Assembly (NCBI GenBank): GCA_024277485.1
Contig: JAJRVA010000036.1
Span: 1 to 23,540, forward strand
DNA length: 23,540 bases
Reading direction: 5' to 3'
Source: Deltaproteobacteria bacterium
Lineage (GTDB): Bacteria > Desulfobacterota > Desulfobulbia > Desulfobulbales > Desulfobulbaceae
Part shown: piece by piece, positions 8,095 through 16,492 of the stretch
Layout: every line of letters starts with the position of its first letter
Numbering within the stretch: position 1 is the stretch's first letter
Made by a program: the position numbers and the translations under genes
Notes under the pieces: model-generated
What the model saw: the letters and a program-made list of their open reading frames with translations, nothing else
Database searches by the model: none
What the model was told of the DNA's origin: nothing

Positions 8095-8114
8095 TATGAT
8101 TGCAAGGAGTATGC

Positions 8115-10202
8115 ATGTATACAAAAGTAGAAGCCGATATCGGTGGCAAGACCATTACCTTCGAGACCGGTAAAATAGCAAAACAGACCAATGGCGCCTT
8201 TGTTGTGTCGTGCGGGGACAGCATGGTGCTGGTCACCGCTGTAGCGGAAAAGAAAGCCAAGAACATGGGATTTCTGCCGTTAACCATAGAATACCAGGAG
8301 CGGATGTATGCTGCCGGACGGATTCCGGGCAGTTACTTTCGCCGCGAGATCGGTCGTCCCAGTGAAAAAGAGGTGCTGACCTGCCGGCTCACCGACAGGC
8401 CGCTCAGGCCTCTTTTCCCGGACGGGTACATGTGCGAGACCCAGATTATCACGACGGTTTTTTCGGCGGATCCGGAAATCGATCCGGATATTCTGGCCAT
8501 GAACGGGGCGTCTTTTGCCCTGACAGTATCGGATATTCCATGGAATGGTCCCATCGCGGCCGCACGAGTCGGTTACCTGAACGGCGAGTATATCCTCAAC
8601 CCTACCCGGAGCCAGCTTGAAAAGTCGGCAATGGACCTGGTGGTAGCCGGGACGGAAACGGCGGTTGTCATGGTTGAAGGACTTGCCGATCAGTTGAGTG
8701 AAGACGTGGTGCTTGAGGCGATCTTTTTTGCCCACCAGGGAATCCAGCCGCTTATTGCCCTGCAGAAACAGCTGCGCGAGAAAATCGGCAAACCCAAACG
8801 GGAAGTAACGCCTCCGGAGGTCAATGAAGCTCTGCGGGCAAAGGTGGAAGAGGTTGCCGCTGCGGGCATGGAAGAGGTCGTGGCCACGGCTGACAAGATG
8901 GAACGCGGCGACAGGTATGACCGGCTCAAGGAAGCTGTGCTTGAGCAGATTGATGAAGACCTGTACGAAGACGAGTCTGAAGTCCTTGACCTGCTCAGCA
9001 GCTACAAGAAAAGAATCATGCGGGACCGGATCGTCAGCCAGGGGCAACGGCTGGACGGCCGTTCCTTTGAGGAGGTGCGCCCCATTAGCTGTGAGGTCGG
9101 CGTCCTGCCCCGGGCACATGGCTCGGCGCTCTTTACCCGGGGTGAAACCCAGGCCATGGTTATCGGCACGCTTGGCAGCGAGAGAGACGAACAGCATCTC
9201 GAAGGATTGAAGGGAGACACGTACCGCCGTTTCATGCTCCATTACAACTTTCCTCCGTTCTGCGTCGGTGAAGTGCGGTTCCTGCGGGGACCGAGCCGGC
9301 GTGACATCGGCCATGGCAACCTGGCCCGCCGGGGGATCTCCGCTGTTCTTCCGGACGGCGAAGCATTTCCCTATACCATGCGGGTGGTCTCCGAGGTACT
9401 TGAATCAAACGGGTCCTCGTCCATGGCAACGGTCTGCGGCGCCAGCATGGCACTGATGGATGCCGGTGTGCCGTTGAAATCGCCGGTATCGGGCGTGGCC
9501 ATGGGGCTGATCAAGGAGGGCGACAAGGTTGTTGTCCTGACCGATATCCTCGGCGATGAAGATCACCTGGGTGATATGGATTTCAAGGTTGTCGGAACCA
9601 GTGAGGGGATCACGTCCCTGCAGATGGATATCAAGATTGACGGGGTTGACCGCGACATCATGCTCAAGGCGCTCTCCCAGGCAAAAGACGGCCGGCTGCA
9701 TATTCTCGACAAGATGGTCGAGGCAATCGACGCCCCCCGCCAGGAGGTCTCCGAACACGCTCCCAAGTATATCACCATCAAGATTCATCCGGACAAGATT
9801 CGGGACATTATCGGCCCGGGCGGCAAGATCATCCGTGAGATGAGCACGGAGTTTGACGCCAAGATTGACGTTGATGATGACGGCACGGTCAAGATTTTCT
9901 GCAGCAATGATGCCTCGGCCAAAGGCGTGAAAGCGCGTATTGAAGGAATTACCGCCATGCCGGAGGTCGGGAAGATCTACGAGGGTGAGGTCAAGACCAT
10001 CAAGGATTTTGGCGCCTTTGTCCAGATTCTGCCCGGAACGGACGGCATGGTCCATATTTCAGAGCTGGCCAATCACCGGGTCAACAAGGTGACCGACATC
10101 CTCAAGGAGGGTGAGATGGTGAAAGTCAAGGTTATTGAAATTGATAATCGCGGCCGTATCCGCCTGAGCCGGAAGGCTGTTCTTGATGAAAATCAGGAGT
10201 AA
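8115..10202 (+). CDS. pnp: Polyribonucleotide nucleotidyltransferase (PNPase)
   Basis: PNPase degrades RNA 3'-to-5' using phosphate and is a core part of the degradosome and of RNA turnover. From the ATG at 8115 the protein has 695 residues. The first RNase PH-like domain covers about 10-140, an all-helical linker about 145-230, and the second, catalytic RNase PH-like domain about 310-460. The KH domain has GPGG at 567-570 and the S1 domain lies at about 617-690. AAGGAG at 8104-8109 fixes the start at 8115. An in-frame TTG at 8100 and an out-of-frame ATG at 8111 are rejected. A strong terminator follows. Confidence 0.98.
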   Translation: MYTKVEADIGGKTITFETGKIAKQTNGAFVVSCGDSMVLVTAVAEKKAKNMGFLPLTIEYQERMYAAGRIPGSYFRREIGRPSEKEVLTCRLTDRPLRPLFPDGYMCETQIITTVFSADPEIDPDILAMNGASFALTVSDIPWNGPIAAARVGYLNGEYILNPTRSQLEKSAMDLVVAGTETAVVMVEGLADQLSEDVVLEAIFFAHQGIQPLIALQKQLREKIGKPKREVTPPEVNEALRAKVEEVAAAGMEEVVATADKMERGDRYDRLKEAVLEQIDEDLYEDESEVLDLLSSYKKRIMRDRIVSQGQRLDGRSFEEVRPISCEVGVLPRAHGSALFTRGETQAMVIGTLGSERDEQHLEGLKGDTYRRFMLHYNFPPFCVGEVRFLRGPSRRDIGHGNLARRGISAVLPDGEAFPYTMRVVSEVLESNGSSSMATVCGASMALMDAGVPLKSPVSGVAMGLIKEGDKVVVLTDILGDEDHLGDMDFKVVGTSEGITSLQMDIKIDGVDRDIMLKALSQAKDGRLHILDKMVEAIDAPRQEVSEHAPKYITIKIHPDKIRDIIGPGGKIIREMSTEFDAKIDVDDDGTVKIFCSNDASAKGVKARIEGITAMPEVGKIYEGEVKTIKDFGAFVQILPGTDGMVHISELANHRVNKVTDILKEGEMVKVKVIEIDNRGRIRLSRKAVLDENQE

Positions 10203-10224
10203 GGCGCTGTTGCAGTGAAGTATC

Positions 10225-10260
10225 AAGCCGGTTTCTCCGTTATGGGAGCCGGCTTTTTTT
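10225..10260 (+). terminator. Intrinsic terminator after pnp
   Basis: AAGCCGG at 10225-10231 pairs with CCGGCTT at 10249-10255, and inside it CTCC (10235-10238) pairs with GGAG (10245-10248). A run of seven T residues follows at 10254-10260. This is a classical factor-independent terminator 22 bases after the pnp stop and ends the rimP-pnp block. Confidence 0.92.
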
Positions 10261-10324
10261 ATACTGTTCTTGAAAAACCGTGTTCTTTGAGCCCGAATTT
10301 TGCTGGTTGTAAAGGAGAATCGTC

Positions 10325-10780
10325 ATGCTGATGATAGATGTGCAGTTTGCCTGGCTTGACCCTGAGCGGACCGGTGACCTGCGTCTTCCCCGTTACGAGT
10401 CCGAGCAGGCTGCCGGCATGGACGTGGCTGCCGCAGTGGAGGCGCCGGTAACGCTCGCGCCTGGAGATATCGCGCTTATCCCGACAGGCTTTGCAGTCGC
10501 CCTGCCGCCGAATTATGAAATCCAGGTCCGGCCCCGGTCCGGCCTTGCCGTGAAAAAGGGGATCACCCTGATCAACGCACCGGGAACCATTGATGCCGAC
10601 TACCGGGGTGAAGTCAAGATCGGCCTGGTTAATCTCGGCAAAGCGCCTTTCACGGTGTCGCGCGGCGACCGGATCGCCCAGATGATCGTGGCCCCGGTCT
10701 GCCAGGCCAGGCTGCAGGTCGTTGACAGCCTGGAAGAGACTGCGCGCGGGGCAGGCGGGTTCGGTCATACCGGTGTCTGA
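10325..10780 (+). CDS. dut: dUTP diphosphatase (dUTPase)
   Basis: dUTPase hydrolyses dUTP to dUMP and diphosphate, keeping uracil out of DNA and supplying dUMP for dTMP synthesis. The 151-residue product shows all five motifs of the trimeric family: AGMDVAA at 30-36, [11 protein letters not shown] at 70-80, [13 protein letters not shown] at 84-96, GDRIAQMI at 114-121 and the C-terminal GAGGFGHTG at 142-150. The ATG at 10325 has AAAGGAG at 10311-10317. It lies after the pnp terminator, so it needs its own promoter. The best candidate (TTGAAA at 10270) has a poor -10 box. It is probably co-transcribed with the next gene, 21 bases away. Confidence 0.97.
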   Translation: MLMIDVQFAWLDPERTGDLRLPRYESEQAAGMDVAAAVEAPVTLAPGDIALIPTGFAVALPPNYEIQVRPRSGLAVKKGITLINAPGTIDADYRGEVKIGLVNLGKAPFTVSRGDRIAQMIVAPVCQARLQVVDSLEETARGAGGFGHTGV

Positions 10781-10801
10781 CCGCATCTTTCGGATTTGCG
10801 C

Positions 10802-11575
10802 ATGAAGGTATGTGTTCTGGGCAGCGGCAGCAGGGGCAACTGTACCCTGGTGGAGTCGGGAGGGACCACCCTCCTGATTGATGCAGGTTTTTCAGGAGTC
10901 GAGATACAGCGCCGCCTGGACCTGATCGGGCGGGATCTTGACTCCATCACCGCCATCCTGGTTACCCATGAACACAATGACCACATAAGCGGTGTCGGCG
11001 TTGCTTCCAGGCGCTGCAGGATCCCTGTCTACGCCAACCCGGCTACGCACCTGGCGGCCGAGGCAAGGCTCGGCACACTGTTTTCCCGCCTTGAGTTCAA
11101 CACCGGCGAAAAATTCGAGGTCGGCGACCTGCAGGTGCACCCTTTTGCCGTGTCGCATGACACTGTGGACCCGGTGGGGTATGTGATCTCGGACGGCAGA
11201 AACAGTGCAGGGTACTGCACGGACACGGGCAGGGTAACAACCCTGATCGAACACCACCTCGGGAAATGCGATGTTGTTGTGCTTGAGAGCAACCACGACC
11301 CGGACATGCTGCGGGACGGGCCATACCCTCTTTATCTGCAGCAGCGGGTCCGGTCAAACCAGGGCCACCTGGCCAACGGTGATACCGGCAGACTGCTGCG
11401 GAAACTTGCAGGAAATGGACTCAATCATGTTGTTCTTGCCCACTTGAGCGAGGTTAATAACCTGCCGGAACTGGCCATGGGGTCTGCCGCAAAACACCTG
11501 GGACAGTATATGGAATGCATCCAGGTCACTCCGGCAACTCAGCATTCTCCATCCCTGGAGATTTCTCTTCTGTAG
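10802..11575 (+). CDS. YycJ/WalJ-like metallo-beta-lactamase fold hydrolase
   Basis: A 257-residue metallo-beta-lactamase-fold protein resembling the YycJ (WalJ) group. The N-terminus VLGSGSRGNCTLVES and the zinc-binding HEHNDH at 56-61 are typical, and further metal ligands are offered by the AVSHD, CTDTG and LESNHD segments and a late LAHLSEVNN. Members of this group are predicted or shown to be nucleases acting on DNA; the substrate here is unknown. The ATG at 10802 is preferred over a TTG two codons upstream; neither has a strong ribosome binding site. It follows dut closely, suggesting one transcript. The family is secure, the function is not. Confidence 0.88.
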   Translation: MKVCVLGSGSRGNCTLVESGGTTLLIDAGFSGVEIQRRLDLIGRDLDSITAILVTHEHNDHISGVGVASRRCRIPVYANPATHLAAEARLGTLFSRLEFNTGEKFEVGDLQVHPFAVSHDTVDPVGYVISDGRNSAGYCTDTGRVTTLIEHHLGKCDVVVLESNHDPDMLRDGPYPLYLQQRVRSNQGHLANGDTGRLLRKLAGNGLNHVVLAHLSEVNNLPELAMGSAAKHLGQYMECIQVTPATQHSPSLEISLL

Positions 11576-11701
11576 AACGGTCTTCTCCGCCACCACACCC
11601 ATTATCAGCCCCTTAGCTTCAAATCAGGGCGCTGGATGGGCCTGCCTCTCTCTTAGTTGCAAGTCGTCGCACGTTTCCAATTATCCCCTGCAGGCGAGTG
11701 A

Positions 11702-12673
11702 TCATCCCCTGGGATGGAATTTTCTGTGTATGGATTTGAGGCGTTCGGTCTCGATTTTGGTGTAGATCTGGGTGGTGGCGATATCGGAATGGCCAAGCAT
11801 CATCTGCACGGCCCGCAGGTCGGCGCCACCGGTCAGCAGGTGGGTGGCAAAGGAATGGCGCAGCATGTGCGGGCTGATCCGGTGGCTGATCCCGGCGTTG
11901 ACCCCGATGGTGTTGATTATCTGCCAGAACCTGGTCCTGGTCATGGCGGTTCCCCTGTTGCTCAGAAACAGGTACGGGGTTGATTTTTTTTTGACCAGGG
12001 TCGGACGGCCCCGGTCAAGGTACTCGGTGATCCGCCGGCCCGTGGTCTCGCCGAACGGGACGATTCTCTCCTTGCTGCCCTTGCCCATGACGCGGACATG
12101 AAAACTGGTCAGGTTGCAGCTGTTCACCGGGAGCGAGACAAGTTCGGAGACCCGCATCCCGGTGGCGTACAGGAGGTAGAGCATGGCATAGTCCCGCAGG
12201 ATGTGGGGTGTTGTCCGGGCCGGGACTTCCAGCAGCCGCTCAACCTCGGCTGTGTTCAGGGCCTTGGGCAGGCTCAGGCCGGTTCTGGGCGGCTCGATAT
12301 CGGCCACCGGGTTCACGCTGAGCTCTTTTTCCCTGATCAGGAAGGCAAAAAATGACCTGATGGCCGCCAGCCGGCGCGCATTGCTGCGTGAGCTGATTTC
12401 CCGGCCATGACAGTGGCGGAAAAAACTGCGGATATGCTCACTGGTAATGGCGGCAGGGTGGCTGATTTTCTTCCGGAAAATAAAATCAAAAAAAAAGTCC
12501 AGATCAGAGCCGTAGGATTGAACAGTATTTGGGGCAAGCCGTCTTTCGGCTATGAGATAATGCAGGAAGCGGTCAAGGAAGGTGGAGAGTTCTTGTCGGC
12601 TCAGGGGATCGGTTCGGTTGATGTTGCGGGAAGGAAATGCCAAGGCCTGCGGGTCAGAACCGGCAGGCCTCAT
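11702..12673 (-). CDS. xerD: XerD-like site-specific tyrosine recombinase
   Basis: XerC/XerD recombinases resolve chromosome dimers at dif sites near the terminus. The 323-residue product has an N-terminal SAM-like core-binding domain (about 26-115) and a catalytic domain. The expected catalytic residues are all present: Arg174 (TGMRVSEL), Lys198 (GKGSKER), His269 and Arg272 (HMLRHSFATH), His295 (LGHSDIATTQIYT) and Tyr304. The LGHSD form favours XerD over XerC. The first 25 residues extend beyond usual Xer proteins, but AGGATG inside the rpsU 3' end supports this ATG. It starts two bases after the rpsU stop, so the two genes are probably co-translated. No flanking features suggest an integrative element. 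Confidence 0.88.
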   Translation of the reverse strand: MRPAGSDPQALAFPSRNINRTDPLSRQELSTFLDRFLHYLIAERRLAPNTVQSYGSDLDFFFDFIFRKKISHPAAITSEHIRSFFRHCHGREISSRSNARRLAAIRSFFAFLIREKELSVNPVADIEPPRTGLSLPKALNTAEVERLLEVPARTTPHILRDYAMLYLLYATGMRVSELVSLPVNSCNLTSFHVRVMGKGSKERIVPFGETTGRRITEYLDRGRPTLVKKKSTPYLFLSNRGTAMTRTRFWQIINTIGVNAGISHRISPHMLRHSFATHLLTGGADLRAVQMMLGHSDIATTQIYTKIETERLKSIHRKFHPRG

Positions 12674-12675
12674 AA

Positions 12676-12870
12676 TTACATCCTGTTTCTCATGCGGTTG
12701 AACTTGCGAAGTTTACGCAGAGCTTCAGCGCTTTTCCGGCGTTTTTTGATACTCGGTTTTTCATAGTATTCACGCCGTTTCAGCTCACGCTTGATACCGT
12801 CTATCTGCAGCTTTTTTTTCAGCTGGCGGATGGCGTATTCAAGGTCGCCCTTTACTTCTACTTCGATCAT
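12676..12870 (-). CDS. rpsU: 30S ribosomal protein bS21
   Basis: bS21 is a small basic protein of the 30S platform needed for efficient initiation. The 64-residue product matches the family in length and sequence: the EVEVKGD start, the helical AIRQLKKKLQIDGI segment, RREYYEKPSIKKRRK and a basic C-terminus. The start is fixed by AAAGGATGTG upstream. Upstream lies a consensus-like promoter and a short hairpin. Downstream, xerD follows after two bases. An rpsU-xerD pair is an unusual linkage; elsewhere rpsU often neighbours dnaG or yqeY. Confidence 0.96.
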   Translation of the reverse strand: MIEVEVKGDLEYAIRQLKKKLQIDGIKRELKRREYYEKPSIKKRRKSAEALRKLRKFNRMRNRM

Positions 12871-12896
12871 GTAATCACATCCTTTCGATCGTCAAT

Positions 12897-12912
12897 GACG
12901 GTGGCATCCGTC
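12897..12912 (-). promoter_or_regulatory. Hairpin in the rpsU leader
   Basis: On the - strand GACGG pairs with CCGTC around a six-base loop (12897-12912), between the predicted rpsU transcription start and its ribosome binding site. The stem is only 5 bp. Leader hairpins of ribosomal protein genes often bind the protein product, but no such role can be shown here. Confidence 0.35.
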
Positions 12913-12936
12913 TGGTTAATAAAATATGAACTTGTT

Positions 12937-12965
12937 AAGTTATTCTGAGCGCTGGTCTTTGTCAA
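12937..12965 (-). promoter_or_regulatory. Sigma70-type promoter of rpsU-xerD
   Basis: Read on the - strand, a perfect TTGACA (12960-12965) is followed after 17 bp by TAACTT (12937-12942). Transcription would start near 12930, leaving a leader of about 60 bases before rpsU. The -10 box lies in a small AACTT/AAGTT inverted repeat. It sits just downstream of the stop of the FAD-linked oxidase gene. Confidence 0.65.
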
Positions 12966-13009
12966 GGAAAACAAACAGGGGGCACGATTTCTTCCGGTCC
13001 TCTGTTTCT

Positions 13010-14386
13010 CTACGAGGCAGGAAAAATCTTGCCCGGGTTGAGGATATTGTTGGGATCAAAGAGCTTTTTAATTTTTTTCATGATTTCAAGGGCGATCCGG
13101 TCCACTTCAAGGGGAAGGAATTCCGACTTGGTTGTGCCGATGCCGTGTTCTCCGGAAAGGGTGCCGCCGGCCGCAACCACGAATTCGAAGAGCAGTTTTT
13201 TGGCCAGATGGCCGCCTGCCAGTTCTGTTTCATTGTCCTTATCAACCATGATATTGACATGGATATTGCCGTCTCCGGCATGGCCGAAGGTGAGGATGAC
13301 GAGGTCGAGTTCACGGGCTGTTTTTTCGCAGAACGCGACCAGGTCCGGTATTTTTGAACGGGGAACAACAACGTCTTCGCTTATCTTGTGCGGCTTGAGG
13401 GTGAACGATGCCGGAGAGATGGAACGGCGGGCCTGCCAGAGTTCATTTCGCTTAACACTGTCATTCGTATAGGTATAAACAATCTCTTTATTGTCGAGGA
13501 GGTTGATGATATTTTGTTCCTGCCGGTGCACATGAGCCCTGGAACCGTCAACCTCAAGGATTACCAGGGCATTGGTTTGGCCCGGCAGTACGTCGGGAAT
13601 ATGGTTCCTGACAATGGAGATGGCAGTCTTGTCCATGAATTCAAGGGTACAGGGAATGATTCCGGCTGCAAGTATCTGCGTAACAAGTTCGGTTGCACTG
13701 CTGAGCGAGGTAAAGGTAAGGAGAAAGGTTGTTTTGGCTTCCGGCAGAGGAAGAAGCCTGAGTATCAGCCTGGTAAAAATTCCGAGTGTTCCTTCCGAAC
13801 CGATGAAGAGACGGGTCAGGTCATAGCCGACCACCCCCTTTTCGGTGCGCACCCCGGTCCGCATGATTTCTCCGCTGGGCAGCACGACTTCAAGGCCGAT
13901 AACATAGTCCCTGGTTACTCCGTACTTGACAGCGCTCGGTCCGCCGGCGCACTCGGCGGCATTGCCGCCAATGGAACAAAACTTGAGGCTGGCCGGGTCA
14001 GGCGGGTACATGAGATGGTATTTTTTCAGTTCCTCCTGCAGGTCGCCGGTTATAACTCCCGGTTCCACGATGGCAATCATGTTGTCGGGATCAATTTCAA
14101 CTATTTTGTTCATCCTGCTGGTTACCAGGACCAGTCCTCCCCTGACGGGCAGGCTGCCGCCGGTCATGCCGCTGCCCGCACCCCGGGGAACAACCGGGAA
14201 ACTATGCTGGTTGGCAAGCTTGAGGATGGAGCTTATCTGGGCGACGGTTTGCGGAAAGGCTACCGCCTCTGGAAGGAAGACCTGTCCGGTGCCGTCATAG
14301 CTGTAACAGCTCAGTTCTTCCGGGTCAGTGAATATGGCCCCGCTGCCGACAATGGTTTGCAGTTCACGTACAATATTCTTGTCCAT
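13010..14386 (-). CDS. GlcD-type FAD-linked oxidase (probable 2-hydroxyacid dehydrogenase)
   Basis: A 458-residue FAD-linked oxidase of the GlcD/D-lactate dehydrogenase group. The N-terminal PCMH-type FAD-binding domain has PRGAGSGMTGGSLP at 67-80, PPDPAS and the GGNAAECAGGPSAVKYG region. The C-terminal oxidase domain carries HAGDGNIHVN near 369-378 and SGEHGIGTTK at 411-420. These proteins oxidise glycolate, D-lactate or similar 2-hydroxyacids. Many act with an Fe-S partner (GlcF-like), but none is visible beside it. D-lactate is a likely substrate in a sulfate reducer, an inference only. The ATG at 14386 has only a weak binding site. The gene stands alone, 45 bases upstream of the rpsU promoter. 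Confidence 0.9.
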   Translation of the reverse strand: MDKNIVRELQTIVGSGAIFTDPEELSCYSYDGTGQVFLPEAVAFPQTVAQISSILKLANQHSFPVVPRGAGSGMTGGSLPVRGGLVLVTSRMNKIVEIDPDNMIAIVEPGVITGDLQEELKKYHLMYPPDPASLKFCSIGGNAAECAGGPSAVKYGVTRDYVIGLEVVLPSGEIMRTGVRTEKGVVGYDLTRLFIGSEGTLGIFTRLILRLLPLPEAKTTFLLTFTSLSSATELVTQILAAGIIPCTLEFMDKTAISIVRNHIPDVLPGQTNALVILEVDGSRAHVHRQEQNIINLLDNKEIVYTYTNDSVKRNELWQARRSISPASFTLKPHKISEDVVVPRSKIPDLVAFCEKTARELDLVILTFGHAGDGNIHVNIMVDKDNETELAGGHLAKKLLFEFVVAAGGTLSGEHGIGTTKSEFLPLEVDRIALEIMKKIKKLFDPNNILNPGKIFPAS

Positions 14387-14440
14387 GAATGTCAGGATAC
14401 AGAAAACAGCAGACGGAAACCATGTTTTTTCAGAAAAACC

Positions 14441-14470
14441 TTGAAAATGTTGGTGTGCAGAGCATGATAG
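14441..14470 (+). promoter_or_regulatory. Possible promoter upstream of ddl
   Basis: TTGAAA at 14441-14446 is followed by ATGATA at 14464-14469 (17-bp spacer) or TGATAG at 14465-14470 (18 bp). If it is used, transcription would start inside the TCAGGAA repeat array, so array length would change the leader. Neither -10 version is close to consensus. Confidence 0.3.
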
Positions 14471-14512
14471 TCAGGAATCAGGAATCAGGAATCAGGAATC
14501 AGGAATCAGGAG
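14471..14512 (+). repeat. TCAGGAA heptanucleotide tandem repeat at the ddl start
   Basis: Five perfect head-to-tail copies of TCAGGAA fill 14471-14505, and a sixth, TCAGGAG, fills 14506-14512. The sixth copy plus the next G forms the AGGAGG ribosome binding site (14508-14513) of ddl, five bases before its ATG. Each of the other copies holds AGGA, a weaker Shine-Dalgarno-like core. Such short arrays readily gain or lose copies during replication. Confidence 0.95.
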
Positions 14513-14518
14513 GCTGAT

Positions 14519-15445
14519 ATGAGCAGGTTGCGGTTGGCGTTGATTGCAGGTGGAGTCTCAGGAGAGCGGCAGGTGTCGCTGGATGGAGCGGTCGGGGTTG
14601 AAAAGGCCCTTGACCCGCAGAAGTATGAGGTGGTCCGCTATGATCCGGCCACGGATTTGGCGAAAATTGCCGCTGATGCCGAGACTATTGATGTTGCCTT
14701 TATCCTGCTGCACGGTATTCATGGTGAAGACGGCACCATGCAGGGTTTTCTTGAGCTGCTGAACATTCCCTACCAGGGAGCAGGTGTTCTCGGCAGTGCC
14801 CTTGCCATGGATAAGAACCTGGCCAAGACCCTGTATCGTCTGCACGGCCTGCCGGTTGCCGCCTGGGAGATGGCTGCCCCTGCTGACGTGAAAAATCCGC
14901 AGCGGCTCATAGACAGTCTGCATCTTCCCCTTGTTATCAAGCCAGTGCGCCAGGGTTCAAGCATCGGCATGTCCATTGTCAGGGAAGCGGATGCGCTTTC
15001 GGAAGCCCTGAGCACAGCCTTTCAGCATGACAGTGAAGTCATGGTGGAGGAGTTCATCAGCGGCCGGGAAATTACGGTCGGGGTGATCGGCAACGATGAT
15101 CCGGTACCGCTGCCGCTGGTGGAGATTATTCCGGGCGAGCAGTATGATTTTTTTGACTACGAGGCAAAATACAAGCCGGGCGCCACCCGGGAAGTCTGTC
15201 CGGCCGAGGTCAGCGAGGCGGTAATAAAAAAGGCGCAGGAGTACGGCCTCATCGCCCACCGTGCCCTGCAGCTGCGGGGCTACAGCAGGACCGACATGAT
15301 TGTCAGCGGTGATGACCTGTATATCCTGGAGACCAATACCATTCCCGGGATGACGCCGACAAGCCTCCTTCCCCAGGCAGCAGCGCAGTTTGGTCTTGAT
15401 TTCCCTGCCCTGCTTGACAGGCTCATCGAGCTTGCCCTGGAATAA
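14519..15445 (+). CDS. ddl: D-alanine--D-alanine ligase
   Basis: Ddl joins two D-alanines with ATP for peptidoglycan precursor synthesis in the cytoplasm. The 308-residue ATP-grasp protein shows the N-terminal GGVSGERQVS at 11-20, LLHGIHGEDGTMQG near 64-77 and the lysine-bearing LVIKPVRQGSSIG. It also has VEEFISGREITVGV and the metal-binding end LETNTIPGMTPTS. Length and motifs match short DdlB forms. The ATG at 14519 has AGGAGG supplied by the last unit of a tandem repeat. It lies 36 bases before the aldo/keto reductase and is transcribed divergently from the FAD-linked oxidase. It is not near a mur/fts cluster in this window. Confidence 0.96.
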   Translation: MSRLRLALIAGGVSGERQVSLDGAVGVEKALDPQKYEVVRYDPATDLAKIAADAETIDVAFILLHGIHGEDGTMQGFLELLNIPYQGAGVLGSALAMDKNLAKTLYRLHGLPVAAWEMAAPADVKNPQRLIDSLHLPLVIKPVRQGSSIGMSIVREADALSEALSTAFQHDSEVMVEEFISGREITVGVIGNDDPVPLPLVEIIPGEQYDFFDYEAKYKPGATREVCPAEVSEAVIKKAQEYGLIAHRALQLRGYSRTDMIVSGDDLYILETNTIPGMTPTSLLPQAAAQFGLDFPALLDRLIELALE

Positions 15446-15481
15446 GAGGAATTGTGTAAAGAGAGTTGACGAGGAGGTCTT

Positions 15482-16470
15482 ATGAGAACACGCACAATCG
15501 GAACTACGGATATTGAGGCATCGGTCATCGCGCTGGGAGCATGGGCTATCGGCGGCGGGACCTGGTGGGGCGAGTCGGATGACGATGAATCGGTCAGGGC
15601 CATCCAGGCTGCCATTGACGCGGGGGTGACGCTCATCGATACGGCTCCGGTCTACGGCTGGGGCAGAAGCGAGGAGGTCGTGGGCCGGGCGATCAAGGGA
15701 AGGAGGGACAAGGTCGTCCTGGCCACCAAGTGCGGCCTGTGGTGGCATGACGACCAGGGACCCCTGTTTTTTGATCTGGAAGGATACACGGTGCGCAGGT
15801 GTCTGCGGCCAGGAACCATCCGCCGGGAGGTGGAAGACAGCCTGCGCAGGCTCGGTACTGACTACATTGACCTGTACCAGACCCACTGGCAGTCGCCGGA
15901 ACCGGAAAATGATCCCATTGCCGATACCATGGCATGCCTTCTGCAGTTAAAAGAAGAGGGAAAGATCCGGGCCATCGGGGCCTCGAATATAGACGTGGCC
16001 CAGATAAAGCAGTACCAGGAGATCGGGGTGCTCGATGCGATCCAGCCCCGCTACTCCATGCTTGACCGGCAGATCGAGGCGGAACTGCTGCCCTTTTGCA
16101 GGGAAATGACATCAGCTCTCTTGTTTACTCTCCCCTTGAGCAGGGGCTGCTCACTGGAAAGATCACCATGGACCAGACATTTTCCCCGGGAGAATACCGC
16201 AACAACCTGCCCTGGCTGCAGCCGCTCAACCGGAAAAAGGTTTTGGACATGCTGGAGGGATGGAGCGGCCTGACCTCGAAGTATGACTGTACCCCGGCCC
16301 AGCTTGTCATTGCCTGGACAGTTGCACAGCCCGGCATAACCTTTGCCCTTTGCGGCGCCCGCAAGGCGGAGCACAGCATTGAAAACGCGGCTGCAGGGGA
16401 TATTGTCCTGAACGGAGAGGACATGGCAAAGATGCGGGAGGATGTCGAATCCCTCGGCGAACCCTTGTAG
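15482..16470 (+). pseudogene. Aldo/keto reductase, frameshifted by one base
   Basis: An aldo/keto reductase of the NADPH-dependent TIM-barrel superfamily, intact for 208 codons. The catalytic tetrad is visible: Asp53, Tyr58, Lys83 and His135 (LIDTAPVYGWG, LATKCG, YQTHWQ). After Glu208, near 16104-16106, the frame is lost, and the C-terminal third (from NDISSLVYSPLEQGLL) continues one base out of register to TAG at 16470. Restoring one A in the GAAATGAC stretch would give one 329-residue protein, the normal family length. The uncorrected frame stops at 16273. GAGGAGG precedes the ATG. Either the gene is inactive or a base is missing from the sequence. The substrate is unknown. Confidence 0.88.
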
Positions 16471-16492
16471 CTCTCCAAAGAGAGAATTTCAC

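Noticed and set aside
11576..11701. Small gene or terminator in the convergent gap after the metallo-hydrolase gene
   Set aside because: No convincing start, ribosome binding site or hairpin with a T-run was found on either strand.
11702..12673. Integrase of a mobile element
   Set aside because: The sequence fits XerD, it is coupled to rpsU, and no attachment repeats, phage genes or composition change are seen nearby.
14471..14512. CRISPR-like array
   Set aside because: The units are seven bases with no spacers; this is a simple tandem repeat.
16101..16107. Programmed -1 frameshift at GGGAAAT in the aldo/keto reductase
   Set aside because: The heptamer is out of phase with the upstream reading frame, and no metabolic enzyme of this family uses frameshifting.
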